A stretch of DNA of 64,000 bases, from the NCBI RefSeq assembly GCF_050896395.1, contig NZ_JBPBBA010000021.1, forward strand, positions 1 through 64,000, written 5' to 3'. The stretch comes from Nioella aestuarii (lineage in GTDB: Bacteria > Pseudomonadota > Alphaproteobacteria > Rhodobacterales > Rhodobacteraceae). Numbering within the stretch: the stretch's first letter is position 1; every line of letters starts with the position of its first letter. This document shows, one piece after another, positions 17,300-25,662 of the stretch. A model generated the notes under the pieces. That model was not told where the DNA came from. It did not search any database and saw only the letters and a list, made by a program, of their open reading frames with translations. The position numbers and the translations under genes were made by a program.

Positions 17300-18775
17300 T
17301 CAACGGGGTTGGAAGGGGCTGGCGATGGGATCGTCGGACATGTTCATCCAGACGGTCTTGGGGCGGGTGAAATCCCACAGCGCCTGAAAGCCGCTTTCGC
17401 GCCCGTAGCCAGAGTTTTTCATGCCGCCGAATTCCGCGATTGGGGAAATCGCGCGGTAGGTATTGACCCAGACGATCCCTGCCTTGATGCGCTTGGACAT
17501 GCGCAGGGCACGGGCATTGTTGCGGGTGAAGATGCCGGCGGCGAGGCCGTGGACAGTGTCATTGGCGAGTTCCAACGCCTCCTCCTCGGTGCGAAAGCGC
17601 TGCACCGCAAGGACGGGGCCAAACAGTTCCGTGTCCACAATGGTCAGGTCATTGCGCGGGCAGTCGATGATCGTGGGCTCATAGTAGAGCCCCGGCAGCC
17701 CCTCGGGCCGCTTGCCGCCGACCAGCACTTTGCCGCCTTCCTCCTGCGCCAGCGCAACCTGCCGGGTGATGTGGTCAAGCTGTCCTTGCGTGCAGAGCGG
17801 CCCCATCTCGGTTTCTTCGGCCTGCGGATCACCGATCAGAATGCCTTGGGCGATGCCAACCATTCGGGCCAGGAAGTCATCGGCGATATCCTCGTGAAGG
17901 TAGAGCCGCGACCCCGCCACACAGCTTTGCCCCGACGCCGCAAATATGCCCGCGACCGAGCCGTTTACGGCGCTTTCAATGTCCGCGTCGTCAAACACGA
18001 TGAAGGGGGACTTGCCGCCCAGTTCAAGCGACACTTCCGCGAAGTTTTCCGCCGAGTTGCGCACCACATGCCGGGCCGCAGCCGGGCCGCCGGTAAAGGC
18101 GATGCGGGCGACCAGCGGGTGTTTCGTCAGCGCCTCGCCGCAGGCGACGCCTCCGGTGACAATATTGACGACGCCATCGGGAATGCCGGCCTCAGCGACA
18201 AGCTTGCCAAACTCCAGCAGCGGCGCAGATGCATGTTCGGAGGCCTTCAGAACGATGGTGTTGCCGGTTGCCAGCGCCGGGCCGATCTTGACCGCGCTCA
18301 GGAACATCTGAGAGTTCCACGGGATCACGGCAGCGATCACACCAAGCGGTTCGCGGTTGGTGAAAACGAACATGTCCGGCTTGTCTATGGGCAGCGTTTC
18401 GCCGTGGATTTTATCGGCAGCACCCGCGTAAAACCTAAGGAATTCCGCGATATAGCTGGCCTGCCAGCGGGTTTCCTTGAACATCTTGCCGGTGTCGCGC
18501 GTCTCGATCCGGCCAATATGTTCCGAGTTTTCAGCCAACAGATCCGCCAGCCGACCGAGGCATTTGCCCCGTTCTGTCGGCGTCATCTGCCCCCAGGGAC
18601 CATCCAGCGCCGCATGGGCGGCCCGCACCGCGCGATCCACATCCTCGGGCGTCGCTTCGGGGATCTCGCACCAGTCGTCGCCGGTTGCCGGGTCGAAGGT
18701 TGTGAAGCGCGCGGCACTTGTGGCCTGAACCCACTCGCCACCGATCAGCATGTCATATCGCTGCAACTCGCCCAT
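17300..18775 (-). CDS. NAD(P)-dependent aldehyde dehydrogenase
   Basis: A full-length (491-residue) aldehyde dehydrogenase with Asn154 in IPWNSQMFL, general base Glu251 in LELGGKSP, nucleophile Cys285 in SGQSCVAGS and a C-terminal EFGGMKNSGYGRE. It oxidises an aldehyde to an acid. It overlaps the flavin reductase stop by one base in an ATGA arrangement and precedes the monooxygenase gene by 10 bases, so an aldehyde released by the oxygenase or the ThDP enzyme is the likely substrate. Confidence 0.95.
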   Translation of the reverse strand: MGELQRYDMLIGGEWVQATSAARFTTFDPATGDDWCEIPEATPEDVDRAVRAAHAALDGPWGQMTPTERGKCLGRLADLLAENSEHIGRIETRDTGKMFKETRWQASYIAEFLRFYAGAADKIHGETLPIDKPDMFVFTNREPLGVIAAVIPWNSQMFLSAVKIGPALATGNTIVLKASEHASAPLLEFGKLVAEAGIPDGVVNIVTGGVACGEALTKHPLVARIAFTGGPAAARHVVRNSAENFAEVSLELGGKSPFIVFDDADIESAVNGSVAGIFAASGQSCVAGSRLYLHEDIADDFLARMVGIAQGILIGDPQAEETEMGPLCTQGQLDHITRQVALAQEEGGKVLVGGKRPEGLPGLYYEPTIIDCPRNDLTIVDTELFGPVLAVQRFRTEEEALELANDTVHGLAAGIFTRNNARALRMSKRIKAGIVWVNTYRAISPIAEFGGMKNSGYGRESGFQALWDFTRPKTVWMNMSDDPIASPFQPR

Positions 18776-19308
18776 CAGTTCACGGCCCCCATGGTTTGAA
18801 GGGTTTTCGGTGTGACGCGGTGATAGGCCCCGTCGAGGTAGGTCAACGGCTCTCGGTCGCCCTGATCGACGGCCTCGACCCGGCCAAAGACGACAAGATG
18901 ACTGCCCGACTTCACCACATTATCGACGGTGCAAGCGAAGCTTGTCGCACCCTCGATCTGCGGCGGCATACCCTTGGCGCCAAGGCACGGGATACCCGTG
19001 AAGCGATCTGCGATTTCGTGGTCATGGGCACCGGCGAAGCGGTCCGCGACGCGATCACTGTGATCGGGCAGCACGTTGACGCAGAAGCGCCCGTTTGCCT
19101 CAACCACCGCGGCGATGCGGCTTTTGGAATGCAGGCACACCAAAACTGTCGGTGGATCGGCCGAAACTGATGAGAAGGCGCTGACGGTCGCCCCGTGCCG
19201 ACCGGCGTCGCCATCGGTGGTGACGACGGTCACGCTGGATGCCACGCGGCGCATGGCGCTGATGAATTCAGACCGCTCGACTGCGGGTGTCGGGGGTGTC
19301 CCCTGCAT
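18775..19308 (-). CDS. Flavin reductase domain protein (HpaC/RutF-like)
   Basis: A 177-residue FMN-binding split-barrel protein that would reduce free flavin with NAD(P)H for the luciferase-like enzyme. Seen are RRVASSVTVVTTDGDAG, the loop SSVSADPPTVLVCLHSKSR and NGRFCVNVLPDHS, all conserved in HpaC-type reductases. It is the first gene of the minus-strand operon, with GGGAGG upstream of the ATG, and faces the LysR gene across a 114-base AT-rich promoter. Confidence 0.92.
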   Translation of the reverse strand: MQGTPPTPAVERSEFISAMRRVASSVTVVTTDGDAGRHGATVSAFSSVSADPPTVLVCLHSKSRIAAVVEANGRFCVNVLPDHSDRVADRFAGAHDHEIADRFTGIPCLGAKGMPPQIEGATSFACTVDNVVKSGSHLVVFGRVEAVDQGDREPLTYLDGAYHRVTPKTLQTMGAVN

Positions 19309-19392
19309 CGCAACCTCCCTTGCTCTGCCGATTTCGCGTTGAGGGAAAGGTTGCAGATTTCATCATATTTGTATAACGAATTAAATTAAGCG

Positions 19393-19408
19393 ATAAATTC
19401 ATATTTAT
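19393..19408. promoter_or_regulatory. Candidate LysR-binding inverted repeat
   Basis: ATAAAT-TCAT-ATTTAT is a perfect 6-bp inverted repeat just before the lysR start in the divergent promoter region (19309-19422). That whole spacer is AT-rich against a GC-rich background. The site is compatible with LysR autoregulation, but base composition alone makes such repeats fairly likely. Confidence 0.35.
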
Positions 19409-19422
19409 TGAACTGTGAGCCC

Positions 19423-20244
19423 GTGAACCTCGCCGCCCTGCAAACCTTCGTTGCCATTGTCGAAACCGGATCGCTCGTGCGCGCCTCGGAACGGTTGCAT
19501 GTTACGCAATCAACCGTGACCATGCGCCTGAAAGCCTTGGAGTCCGAGCTTGGCCAGACCGTGCTCAATCGGCAAAAATCGGGCGTGACCCTGACGCCTG
19601 CCGGCACCAAACTGCTGAACTACGCTCAAATTATGATTGGCCTTTGGCGACAGGCCAAGCTGGAGGCAGGACTGCCTACGGGCGTCAACATGATCTGCAA
19701 CTTCGGCTGCACGCCCGATCTCTGGCCGATCGGCGGCAAGCGCATCTTCGACATGATCCGCGCCCGCAATCCCGATATTGCCCTTTCGGTCTATCACGGC
19801 AGCCCCGACGTACTGGACAGATGGATGGCGGCGGGCCAGATCGACCTGTGCCTGACCCGCGAACCAGTGGCGCGCAAGGGACAGTCAGTGATGGCGCTGC
19901 CCGCGGATGACCTGGCGCTCTATTCGGATCGCCCCGACACGCCTGTTCGCAGCGGCTCGAACTATATCTTTGTCGATTATGGCGAAGACTTCCGTCGCAG
20001 CCACGGCGAGGAATATCACGACGCGGGCACTGCTCGGACAACTTTCAACTCAGCCAGTGCCGCGCTGGACTTCCTGTTGGAAGTTGGAGGCTCGGTCTAC
20101 CTTCCCCGCAGCCTGGTTGCATCGCGCCCTGATGCAGCCCGGCTGCATGAAATCAGCGAGGCGCCGCTCTTTGAGCTCGGCACATATCTTCTGATGCACG
20201 AAACAGCACGGAACAACTGGGGTTGGATCGTCGATGGCTTCTAG
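19423..20244 (+). CDS. LysR family transcriptional regulator
   Basis: A 273-residue regulator with an N-terminal winged helix (NLAALQTFVAIVETGSLVRASERLHVTQSTVTMRL pattern, helix-turn-helix about residues 18-37) and a periplasmic-binding-like effector domain. The GTG at 19423 gives the classic LysR N-terminus, while the TTG at 19408 would only add five residues. It is divergent from the flavin reductase/monooxygenase operon and is its probable regulator, with a pathway intermediate as effector. The effector domain is slightly short, and the C-terminus (NNWGWIVDGF) is unusual. Confidence 0.88.
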   Translation: MNLAALQTFVAIVETGSLVRASERLHVTQSTVTMRLKALESELGQTVLNRQKSGVTLTPAGTKLLNYAQIMIGLWRQAKLEAGLPTGVNMICNFGCTPDLWPIGGKRIFDMIRARNPDIALSVYHGSPDVLDRWMAAGQIDLCLTREPVARKGQSVMALPADDLALYSDRPDTPVRSGSNYIFVDYGEDFRRSHGEEYHDAGTARTTFNSASAALDFLLEVGGSVYLPRSLVASRPDAARLHEISEAPLFELGTYLLMHETARNNWGWIVDGF

Positions 20245-20270
20245 GCGGTTCGGCTATCATCTCGCGAAAA

Positions 20271-20288
20271 AGGAACCGGTTGCAATCC
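20271..20288. promoter_or_regulatory. LacI-type operator, degenerate copy (autoregulation)
   Basis: The stretch GGAACCGGTTGCAATCC, 53 bases before the lacI-family start, shares the AACCGGTTGCAA core and right arm with the perfect operator at 24610-24625; its left arm is degenerate. It suggests that the LacI-type protein at 20341 controls its own gene. Confidence 0.6.
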
Positions 20289-20340
20289 GGTCCCGGCCAC
20301 TGTCTGATTTCCGAAAAGGCCGTGAATTGGACAAGCGACA

Positions 20341-21342
20341 ATGACAGTGACCCTGAAGGATGTGGCAGAACGCGCGGGCGTGTCCCGCTCGGCCGTGTCA
20401 CGGACCTTCACACCAGGAGCTTCCGTCTCGGCCAAGACCCGCGCAAAAGTGGAACGCGCGGCTGCTGAACTGGGATATGCGCCAAGCGCGTTGGCCTCGG
20501 GCCTGTCGACCGGGCGCACCAAGCTGATCGGCCTGGTGTCCAACAACTTCCGCAACCCTATCTTCCTGGAAGTGTTTGACCTGTTCACCCGTGCCATTCA
20601 GGATCGGGGCTTGCGCCCCTTGTTGGTGAACCTGTCTGACGATACCGATCCTGATGCCGCAATCCGCATGTTACGGCAGTATTCGGTGGATGCGGTGATC
20701 GTGGCCTCCTCTACCTTGTCACCCGCCTTCGCAGTGGATTGCAGTGCAGCGGGACTTCCGGTTGTTCACGCCTTTGGCCGCGCCACGGACCAGCTTCAGG
20801 TGCCGGTGGTCGGCATCGACAATGTAGAAGCGGGGCGAATGGCGGCGCGCGCGCTGCTGGCACGGGGCTATAGGGATATCGGCTTTCTGGGCGGCCCCGC
20901 AGGGGCAACCACCACGCAGGATCGCCTGGAGGGCCTGCGCAGAGAGCTATCGGGCCACGCGGGCATTCGGCTGAGGGAAAGCTTTGCAGGCGGCTATTCC
21001 CATGACGCTGGCGCGCGGGAAATGGCCCGGCTGATCACGGAGGAACCCCTGGCCGATGCCTATTTCTGTGGCGATGACGTGGTTGCGATCGGCGCTCTCA
21101 GTGCGCTTCGGGCCGCCGGGCGGGAGGTTCCGCACGATGTCGGACTGATCGGGTTTAATGATATGGAGGCAGCGTCATGGGGATTGGTCAATCTAACCAC
21201 GATCCGACAGCCACTGGACGCAATCATCGTCGCCTCGGTGGAGATGGCCATAACGCTATCTGAACAGAGCGGATCGGCACCGATGTCGACGCTCCTGCCT
21301 CTCACGCTGGTTGAGCGCGGCACACTACGGCCCGAGGTCTGA
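20341..21342 (+). CDS. LacI family transcriptional regulator
   Basis: A 333-residue repressor-type protein: N-terminal LacI helix-turn-helix (LKDVAERAGVSRSAVSRTF, residues about 4-22), hinge helix around 45-60, then a periplasmic-binding-like sugar domain (TKLIGLVSNNFRNPIF onward). Sites with the AACCGGTT core lie before this gene and between the divergent oxidoreductase and kinase genes at 24.6 kb, so I infer that it regulates the inositol-type genes 21413-27326. Its stop codon touches the three-way-junction element. Confidence 0.93.
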   Translation: MTVTLKDVAERAGVSRSAVSRTFTPGASVSAKTRAKVERAAAELGYAPSALASGLSTGRTKLIGLVSNNFRNPIFLEVFDLFTRAIQDRGLRPLLVNLSDDTDPDAAIRMLRQYSVDAVIVASSTLSPAFAVDCSAAGLPVVHAFGRATDQLQVPVVGIDNVEAGRMAARALLARGYRDIGFLGGPAGATTTQDRLEGLRRELSGHAGIRLRESFAGGYSHDAGAREMARLITEEPLADAYFCGDDVVAIGALSALRAAGREVPHDVGLIGFNDMEAASWGLVNLTTIRQPLDAIIVASVEMAITLSEQSGSAPMSTLLPLTLVERGTLRPEV

Positions 21343-21405
21343 GCGGGGAAGGCCCTTGGAAGGGCCTTTGACACGCGGTTTCGAAACCGCGTCCCCGCTC
21401 ACCTC
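21334..21405. other. Three-way-junction nucleic acid element between convergent genes
   Basis: The outer stem TGAGCGGGGA (21340-21349) pairs with TCCCCGCTCA (21392-21401) and continues, after a 2-base bulge, with GAGG/CCTC (21334-21337 and 21102-type position 21402-21405). Inside sit two perfect 9-bp hairpins: AAGGCCCTT-GG-AAGGGCCTT (21349-21368) and ACGCGGTTT-CG-AAACCGCGT (21373-21392). The element almost exactly fills the space between the LacI stop and the oppositely oriented oxidoreductase stop at 21413. No long T-run follows on either strand, so it is not a textbook terminator; it could be a structured bidirectional 3' end, a small RNA, or a dispersed repeat. Confidence 0.6.
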
Positions 21406-21412
21406 ACCAGTT

Positions 21413-22570
21413 TCAGCGGAACATCGGCGGGCGGGCATCGACCCACGCGCAGTCCGCCTTGCCGCTTTCCGCCACGGCGAACACAGCCGCCATCGACCGC
21501 AAACCATCCTCGGCGCGGGGGTAAAGATCGGCTGCGGGGTCCATGGCCCGGCCTTCTTTCTGTGCCCGGATCGCCTCGGCCAGATCACGATAGATGTTGG
21601 CAAAGGCCAGCGGCATTCCCTCGGCGTGCCCGACCGTCACCCGGCTGGACCGGTCCGCCTCCGGGGACAACCCCCCTTCGCCGCGCTCGATCACCTGCAA
21701 GCGGCCCCGCAGCGGCATCCAGTACAGCTGGTTGGGCTGTTCCTGGCTCCAGCGCAGACCGCCATTCTCGCCGAAAACCTGTAGCGTCAGACCATGCTGG
21801 CGACCAAGCGCGACGGATGAGGTCCAAAGCCGTCCCACAGCCCCGCCATCAAAGCGCAGGTTAACCATGGCATCATCTTCCAGCTCGCGGCTGGCAATGC
21901 AGCTGACCGTATCGGCCGACAGACGCTCGGCCTCCTGGCCGATGACGAAACTGGCCATGTGAAGCGCGTGGATACCGCAATCAGCGAATTGCGCCGAGAC
22001 GCCCGCCTGCGCCGGATCATAGCGCCAGCGCACCCGCGGGTTGTCCGCATCGGCGGCATCTGCGTGGTGGCCATGGGCGAATTCCGCCTTCACCAGCCGG
22101 ATCGCCCCCAGATCGCCGCGCGCCACCATTGCCCGCATGTGGCGGACCAGAGGATAGCCGGTATAGCCATAATTCACCGCGCAAATGCGACCCGTCGCAC
22201 GAGAGATCTTTACGATCTCTTCGCCCTCTTCCACGGTCATAGTCATGGGCTTTTCGCAGAGCACGTGAAAGCCCGCCTCCAGATAGGCTTTGGTGATCTC
22301 GAAATGGGTGGCATTGGGTGTGGCCACTGTCACGAGGTCGATGCGGTCCTCACGGCCCCGCTCACCCTCCAGCATCTCGCGCCAGTCGCCATAGGCACGG
22401 TCCGCCGCAAGTCCAAGCCGCTTGCCGTAATCGCGCCCCGCCTCGGGACGATGATCAAGCGCACCGGCAACGAATGCAAATTCGCCGTCCAGACCAGCCC
22501 CAAGCCGGTGTGCCGGGCCGATCTGGCTGCCTTCGCCGCCACCGATCATACCCCAGTTCAGTTTTCCCAT
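21413..22570 (-). CDS. Gfo/Idh/MocA family oxidoreductase (inositol dehydrogenase-like)
   Basis: The 385-residue NAD(P)-dependent dehydrogenase has an N-terminal Rossmann motif MIGGGEGSQIGPAHR, the EKPMT lysine motif near residue 106 and the catalytic-region sequence QFADCGIHALHMASFVIG. It is one of two such enzymes here; enzymes of this type oxidise myo- or scyllo-inositol and sugar derivatives. It follows the IolE gene by 12 bases in a minus-strand operon of three genes, under the LacI-type operator at 24610. Confidence 0.88.
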   Translation of the reverse strand: MGKLNWGMIGGGEGSQIGPAHRLGAGLDGEFAFVAGALDHRPEAGRDYGKRLGLAADRAYGDWREMLEGERGREDRIDLVTVATPNATHFEITKAYLEAGFHVLCEKPMTMTVEEGEEIVKISRATGRICAVNYGYTGYPLVRHMRAMVARGDLGAIRLVKAEFAHGHHADAADADNPRVRWRYDPAQAGVSAQFADCGIHALHMASFVIGQEAERLSADTVSCIASRELEDDAMVNLRFDGGAVGRLWTSSVALGRQHGLTLQVFGENGGLRWSQEQPNQLYWMPLRGRLQVIERGEGGLSPEADRSSRVTVGHAEGMPLAFANIYRDLAEAIRAQKEGRAMDPAADLYPRAEDGLRSMAAVFAVAESGKADCAWVDARPPMFR

Positions 22571-22582
22571 GGCAGGTCTCCC

Positions 22583-23473
22583 TCAGTCAAAGCCAATGGA
22601 TGTCAGATAGCCCCGGTTCGCCTTTGCATCGGCAATCGGGGAAATGTCGAGTGTCGGATCGCAATCCTGTTCAACCGTGCACCAGCCGCGATAGCCCCGC
22701 TCGATCAGCAGGCGCCGCACGGCCTGAAAGTTCACGTCGCCCTGGCCAAGATTGCAGAAGATTCCCTGCCCACAGGCTTCGTAGAACCCTGTTCGCTTGG
22801 CAATAACATCGGCCTTAACGCCCGGGTCAATATCCTTGAAATGGATATAGCTGATCCGGTCCATATGCCGTTTCATGAAGGCCACCGGGTCATAGCCCGC
22901 GTAAGAGTGGTGGCCGGTATCGAGGCAGATCTTCAGAAGACCCGCATCGACCTCATCGAGCAAGCGCTCCAGCTCTGGCTCGAAGTCAATGAAGCCGCCC
23001 GCATGGGCGTGAATCGAGACATCAAGCCCGTACACCTCCGCGGCCATTCTGGCGATTGTCACGATGCGGTTGCGGAACGCGGTCCACTCACTCGTTTCCA
23101 TCTGCTCAGCTTCAGCGGCCCGACCCGCTGTTCCCGCCCGCCGAGGAGAGATGGCGTCAATCAGAACCAGCTGCTTCGCCCCGTGAGACGCAAGCGCCTT
23201 GCAGGTCCGCTCTGCCCCGTCCACCACGTCGAGCCACTTCTCGGGATCACTGAAGGGCCGATTGACAACGCCACCGATCAGGCTCAGCCCGTGTGCATCC
23301 AGCGCTTCGGCCAGCACTTCGGGGTTTTCCGGCATATAGCCGACCGGACCCAGTTCGATCCCATGAAATCCTGCCTCTGCGCACTCCTTCAGCACCCGCT
23401 GCCAAGGCGGATTGCGCGGATCGTCCGGAAACTCAACGCCCCAGGAACAAGGCGCATTGCCGATCTGGATCAT
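22583..23473 (-). CDS. iolE: Inosose dehydratase-like TIM-barrel protein (IolE family)
   Basis: A 296-residue xylose-isomerase-like TIM barrel. The N-terminus MIQIGNAPCSWGVEF is characteristic of IolE, which dehydrates 2-keto-myo-inositol (scyllo-inosose). Metal-site regions are visible as GIELGP, LDTGHHSYAG, YIHFKDID and CTVEQDCD. Position between two Gfo/Idh/MocA genes and opposite iolC/iolB/iolJ genes supports inositol or a close analogue as substrate. Confidence 0.85.
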   Translation of the reverse strand: MIQIGNAPCSWGVEFPDDPRNPPWQRVLKECAEAGFHGIELGPVGYMPENPEVLAEALDAHGLSLIGGVVNRPFSDPEKWLDVVDGAERTCKALASHGAKQLVLIDAISPRRAGTAGRAAEAEQMETSEWTAFRNRIVTIARMAAEVYGLDVSIHAHAGGFIDFEPELERLLDEVDAGLLKICLDTGHHSYAGYDPVAFMKRHMDRISYIHFKDIDPGVKADVIAKRTGFYEACGQGIFCNLGQGDVNFQAVRRLLIERGYRGWCTVEQDCDPTLDISPIADAKANRGYLTSIGFD

Positions 23474-23482
23474 GTTTCTCTC

Positions 23483-24583
23483 TCAGAACGCCGATGGAGA
23501 CTGCCAGCTGCGCGAGGCATCAGAGGCCCGGGCCGCCGCTATAACTTGATGAACTTCCAGCCCAGCCTCGAAAGTTGGCCAGACCGCCTGGCCGGTGTCG
23601 ATGGCGGTCAGGAAATCATGTGCTTCGATGATGATCTGGTCCTGATATCCGGTGCCATGCCCCGCCCCCTGACAGAACGGCAGGTAGTCAGGATGATCCG
23701 GCCCCGTGAGGATCTTGCGAAAGCCTTTCTGGCCGTCCGAATCGTCCTTTCGATACAACCAGATCGCGTTCTGATCTTCCTGATCAAAGCGGATCGCGCC
23801 ATCGGTTCCTGTGATCTCGTAGGCATAGCCCATCTTACGACCCGTGGCGACGCGAGAGGCGCTGATATGGCCCATCACCCCACTGTCGAAGCGCACCATC
23901 ATCTGGACCTGATCGTCATTCGTCACCGGAATGCCGTTGCGATCAGGGTAGACGGTTTCGATGATCGCATTGAGTTCCGCAATCGGCCCCATCAGCGCCA
24001 GCGCTGCGTTGATCGCATGGGGGGCAAGGTCACCCAGACAGCCATTGGCATCGCCCTCGCAGCGCCAGGCGGGCGTCTTTTGAGCGATGTGGAAATCCTC
24101 GTCATGCACACAGCGGAAGCCCGTGATCCGGCCAAGTGCGCCCTCGGCCAATAGCTGACGCACATATTGCGACGCGGGCGTTCGGATATAGTTATAGGCC
24201 ACCATGTTTGCGACACCCGCCGTCCGCGCTGCCGCCACCATTGCCCGCGCCTCGGCCACGTCGAGCCCCATAGGCTTTTCGCACAACACCGGCTTGCCAA
24301 GCGCCAGGGCGGCCTTCGCAATCTCCAGATGGGTGCTTTGCGGTGAGGCGATGACCACGGCATCAACCGCAGGATCCGAGACCAGATCATGCCAATCCTG
24401 CGCGGCGCGGTCGATTCCGAAAGCCTTGGCATATCGTTCCGCACTGGCTATCGATGACGCCGCTATCGCCGCAAGGCGCGGCTTCAGACGGGTTTCGAAC
24501 ACCGCCCCCACCGAGGCAAAGGCGACCGAATGGGCCTTGCCCATATAGCCACCCCCAACGATTCCGATCCCGATCTGGCTCAT
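23483..24583 (-). CDS. Gfo/Idh/MocA family oxidoreductase (inositol dehydrogenase-like)
   Basis: The second dehydrogenase of the cluster has 366 residues: IGIVGGGYMGKAHSVAFAS at the N-terminus, EKPMG near residue 98 and DLAPHAINAALALMG in the C-terminal catalytic domain. I chose the ATG at 24583, which starts directly before the Rossmann strand; the longer frame to 24670 would run through the LacI operator. It is the first gene of the minus-strand operon and is divergent from the kinase gene. Confidence 0.9.
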   Translation of the reverse strand: MSQIGIGIVGGGYMGKAHSVAFASVGAVFETRLKPRLAAIAASSIASAERYAKAFGIDRAAQDWHDLVSDPAVDAVVIASPQSTHLEIAKAALALGKPVLCEKPMGLDVAEARAMVAAARTAGVANMVAYNYIRTPASQYVRQLLAEGALGRITGFRCVHDEDFHIAQKTPAWRCEGDANGCLGDLAPHAINAALALMGPIAELNAIIETVYPDRNGIPVTNDDQVQMMVRFDSGVMGHISASRVATGRKMGYAYEITGTDGAIRFDQEDQNAIWLYRKDDSDGQKGFRKILTGPDHPDYLPFCQGAGHGTGYQDQIIIEAHDFLTAIDTGQAVWPTFEAGLEVHQVIAAARASDASRSWQSPSAF

Positions 24584-24609
24584 CGCTTCGGACCCCTCTT
24601 TTTCGCATA

Positions 24610-24625
24610 TTGCAACCGGTTGCAA
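24610..24625. promoter_or_regulatory. Perfect LacI-type operator in the divergent promoter
   Basis: TTGCAACCGGTTGCAA is a perfect 16-bp palindrome with the central CG step typical of LacI/GalR operators. It lies 27 bases before the minus-strand oxidoreductase start and 57 bases before the plus-strand kinase start, so one site could govern both operons. A degenerate copy precedes the lacI-type gene itself. Confidence 0.8.
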
Positions 24626-24681
24626 AATTGTTATCCTGAGAGCAGGCATCATGCAACAGCGAATTCCCAAAGGCGACGAAA

Positions 24682-25650
24682 ATGGCGGATCTCTCTCGGC
24701 TCTCCGGAAAAACCTTCCTCGTGATCGGACGGGCGGGGATGGATCTCTATGCTGACCCGCCCGGCGCGCGCACGGAAGAGGCCACTGCCTTCACCACGGC
24801 CCTGGGCGGATCATCTGCAAATATCGCTGCTGGCCTGTGCCGGTTGGGCTGCCACGCGGCTCTTGTCACGCGGGTCGCGGATGATGCCATTGGGCGTTTT
24901 TGTCTCAATCAGCTGGATGCATACGGCATCGACCGCACCCATGTGCACAGCGAAGGCGGCGAAGCACGAAATTCTCTGGCGCTCGTGGAAACGCGGCTGG
25001 AGAATACGCAATCGGTGATTTACCGCAACGGCGCGGCGGATTTCGAGATGACCATGGCTGATGTTGAGGCCGTGGACTACACGGCCTTCTCCGCCCTCGT
25101 CACGACCGGAACCGTTCTGGCGGCTGAGCCTTCGCGCAGCGCCTGTTTCCGGGCTTTCGATCTTGCCCGCGCCGCAGGATTGCCGCTGATCTTCGATGTG
25201 GATTATCGCCCCTATTCCTGGGCTTCGGCCAAGGATGCCGAGGAAACCTATTCTCGTGCCGCAGCTCTGTGCGACATCATCATCGGCAATGACGTTGAGT
25301 TCGGCTTTATGGCAGGTGGCATCGAGAAGGGTCTCGACAAAGCCCGGTCGCTGATCAGTGAAGGTGCGCAGATCGTCGTCTACAAAATGGGTGAACATGG
25401 CGCGATCACCATTACCCCGGAGGCCGAGGTTCAAACCGGAATCTACAAGACCAAGGCGCTGAAACCTACCGGCGCCGGTGACAGTTTCATGGCCGGGTTC
25501 CTGGCCACCCTGGCCGACGGCGGTGACGTCAAATCCGCCGTTCAGACGGGATCAGCCGCTGCCGCGATTGTGGTTTCACGCGTTGCCTGTGCCCCCGCCA
25601 TGCCCACACCCGACGAACTGGCCCGCTTCATGGCCAATGCCGAGACATAA
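24682..25650 (+). CDS. iolC: PfkB family carbohydrate kinase (5-dehydro-2-deoxygluconokinase-like)
   Basis: A 322-residue ribokinase-fold kinase with the N-terminal glycine-rich ALGGSSANIAAGLCRLG and the C-terminal catalytic GAGDSFMAGF. The start VIGRAGMDLYADPPG is typical of IolC, which phosphorylates 5-dehydro-2-deoxy-D-gluconate in inositol catabolism. The iolB-like gene follows after 12 bases. Compared with the roughly 325-330 residues of IolC, the length is normal. Confidence 0.87.
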   Translation: MADLSRLSGKTFLVIGRAGMDLYADPPGARTEEATAFTTALGGSSANIAAGLCRLGCHAALVTRVADDAIGRFCLNQLDAYGIDRTHVHSEGGEARNSLALVETRLENTQSVIYRNGAADFEMTMADVEAVDYTAFSALVTTGTVLAAEPSRSACFRAFDLARAAGLPLIFDVDYRPYSWASAKDAEETYSRAAALCDIIIGNDVEFGFMAGGIEKGLDKARSLISEGAQIVVYKMGEHGAITITPEAEVQTGIYKTKALKPTGAGDSFMAGFLATLADGGDVKSAVQTGSAAAAIVVSRVACAPAMPTPDELARFMANAET

Positions 25651-25662
25651 AAGGATATCGCA

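Noticed and set aside
12232..18799. Very long open frames on the plus strand opposite the minus-strand operon (12232-14091, 14740-17370, 17309-18799)
   Set aside because: They are antisense shadows of well-recognised enzymes and are open only because of high GC third-position bias; their translations match no family and are rich in Arg, His and Gly.
12736..19308. Interpretation of the LLM/flavin reductase/hydrolase operon as a Rut pyrimidine pathway
   Set aside because: The RutB-type hydrolase and RutC are missing, and a ThDP enzyme, PF06684 and CMD-like proteins have no place in the Rut pathway.
21959..24154. 731-codon open frame opposite the IolE and oxidoreductase genes
   Set aside because: It lies antisense to three genes with clear families and has no recognisable domain.
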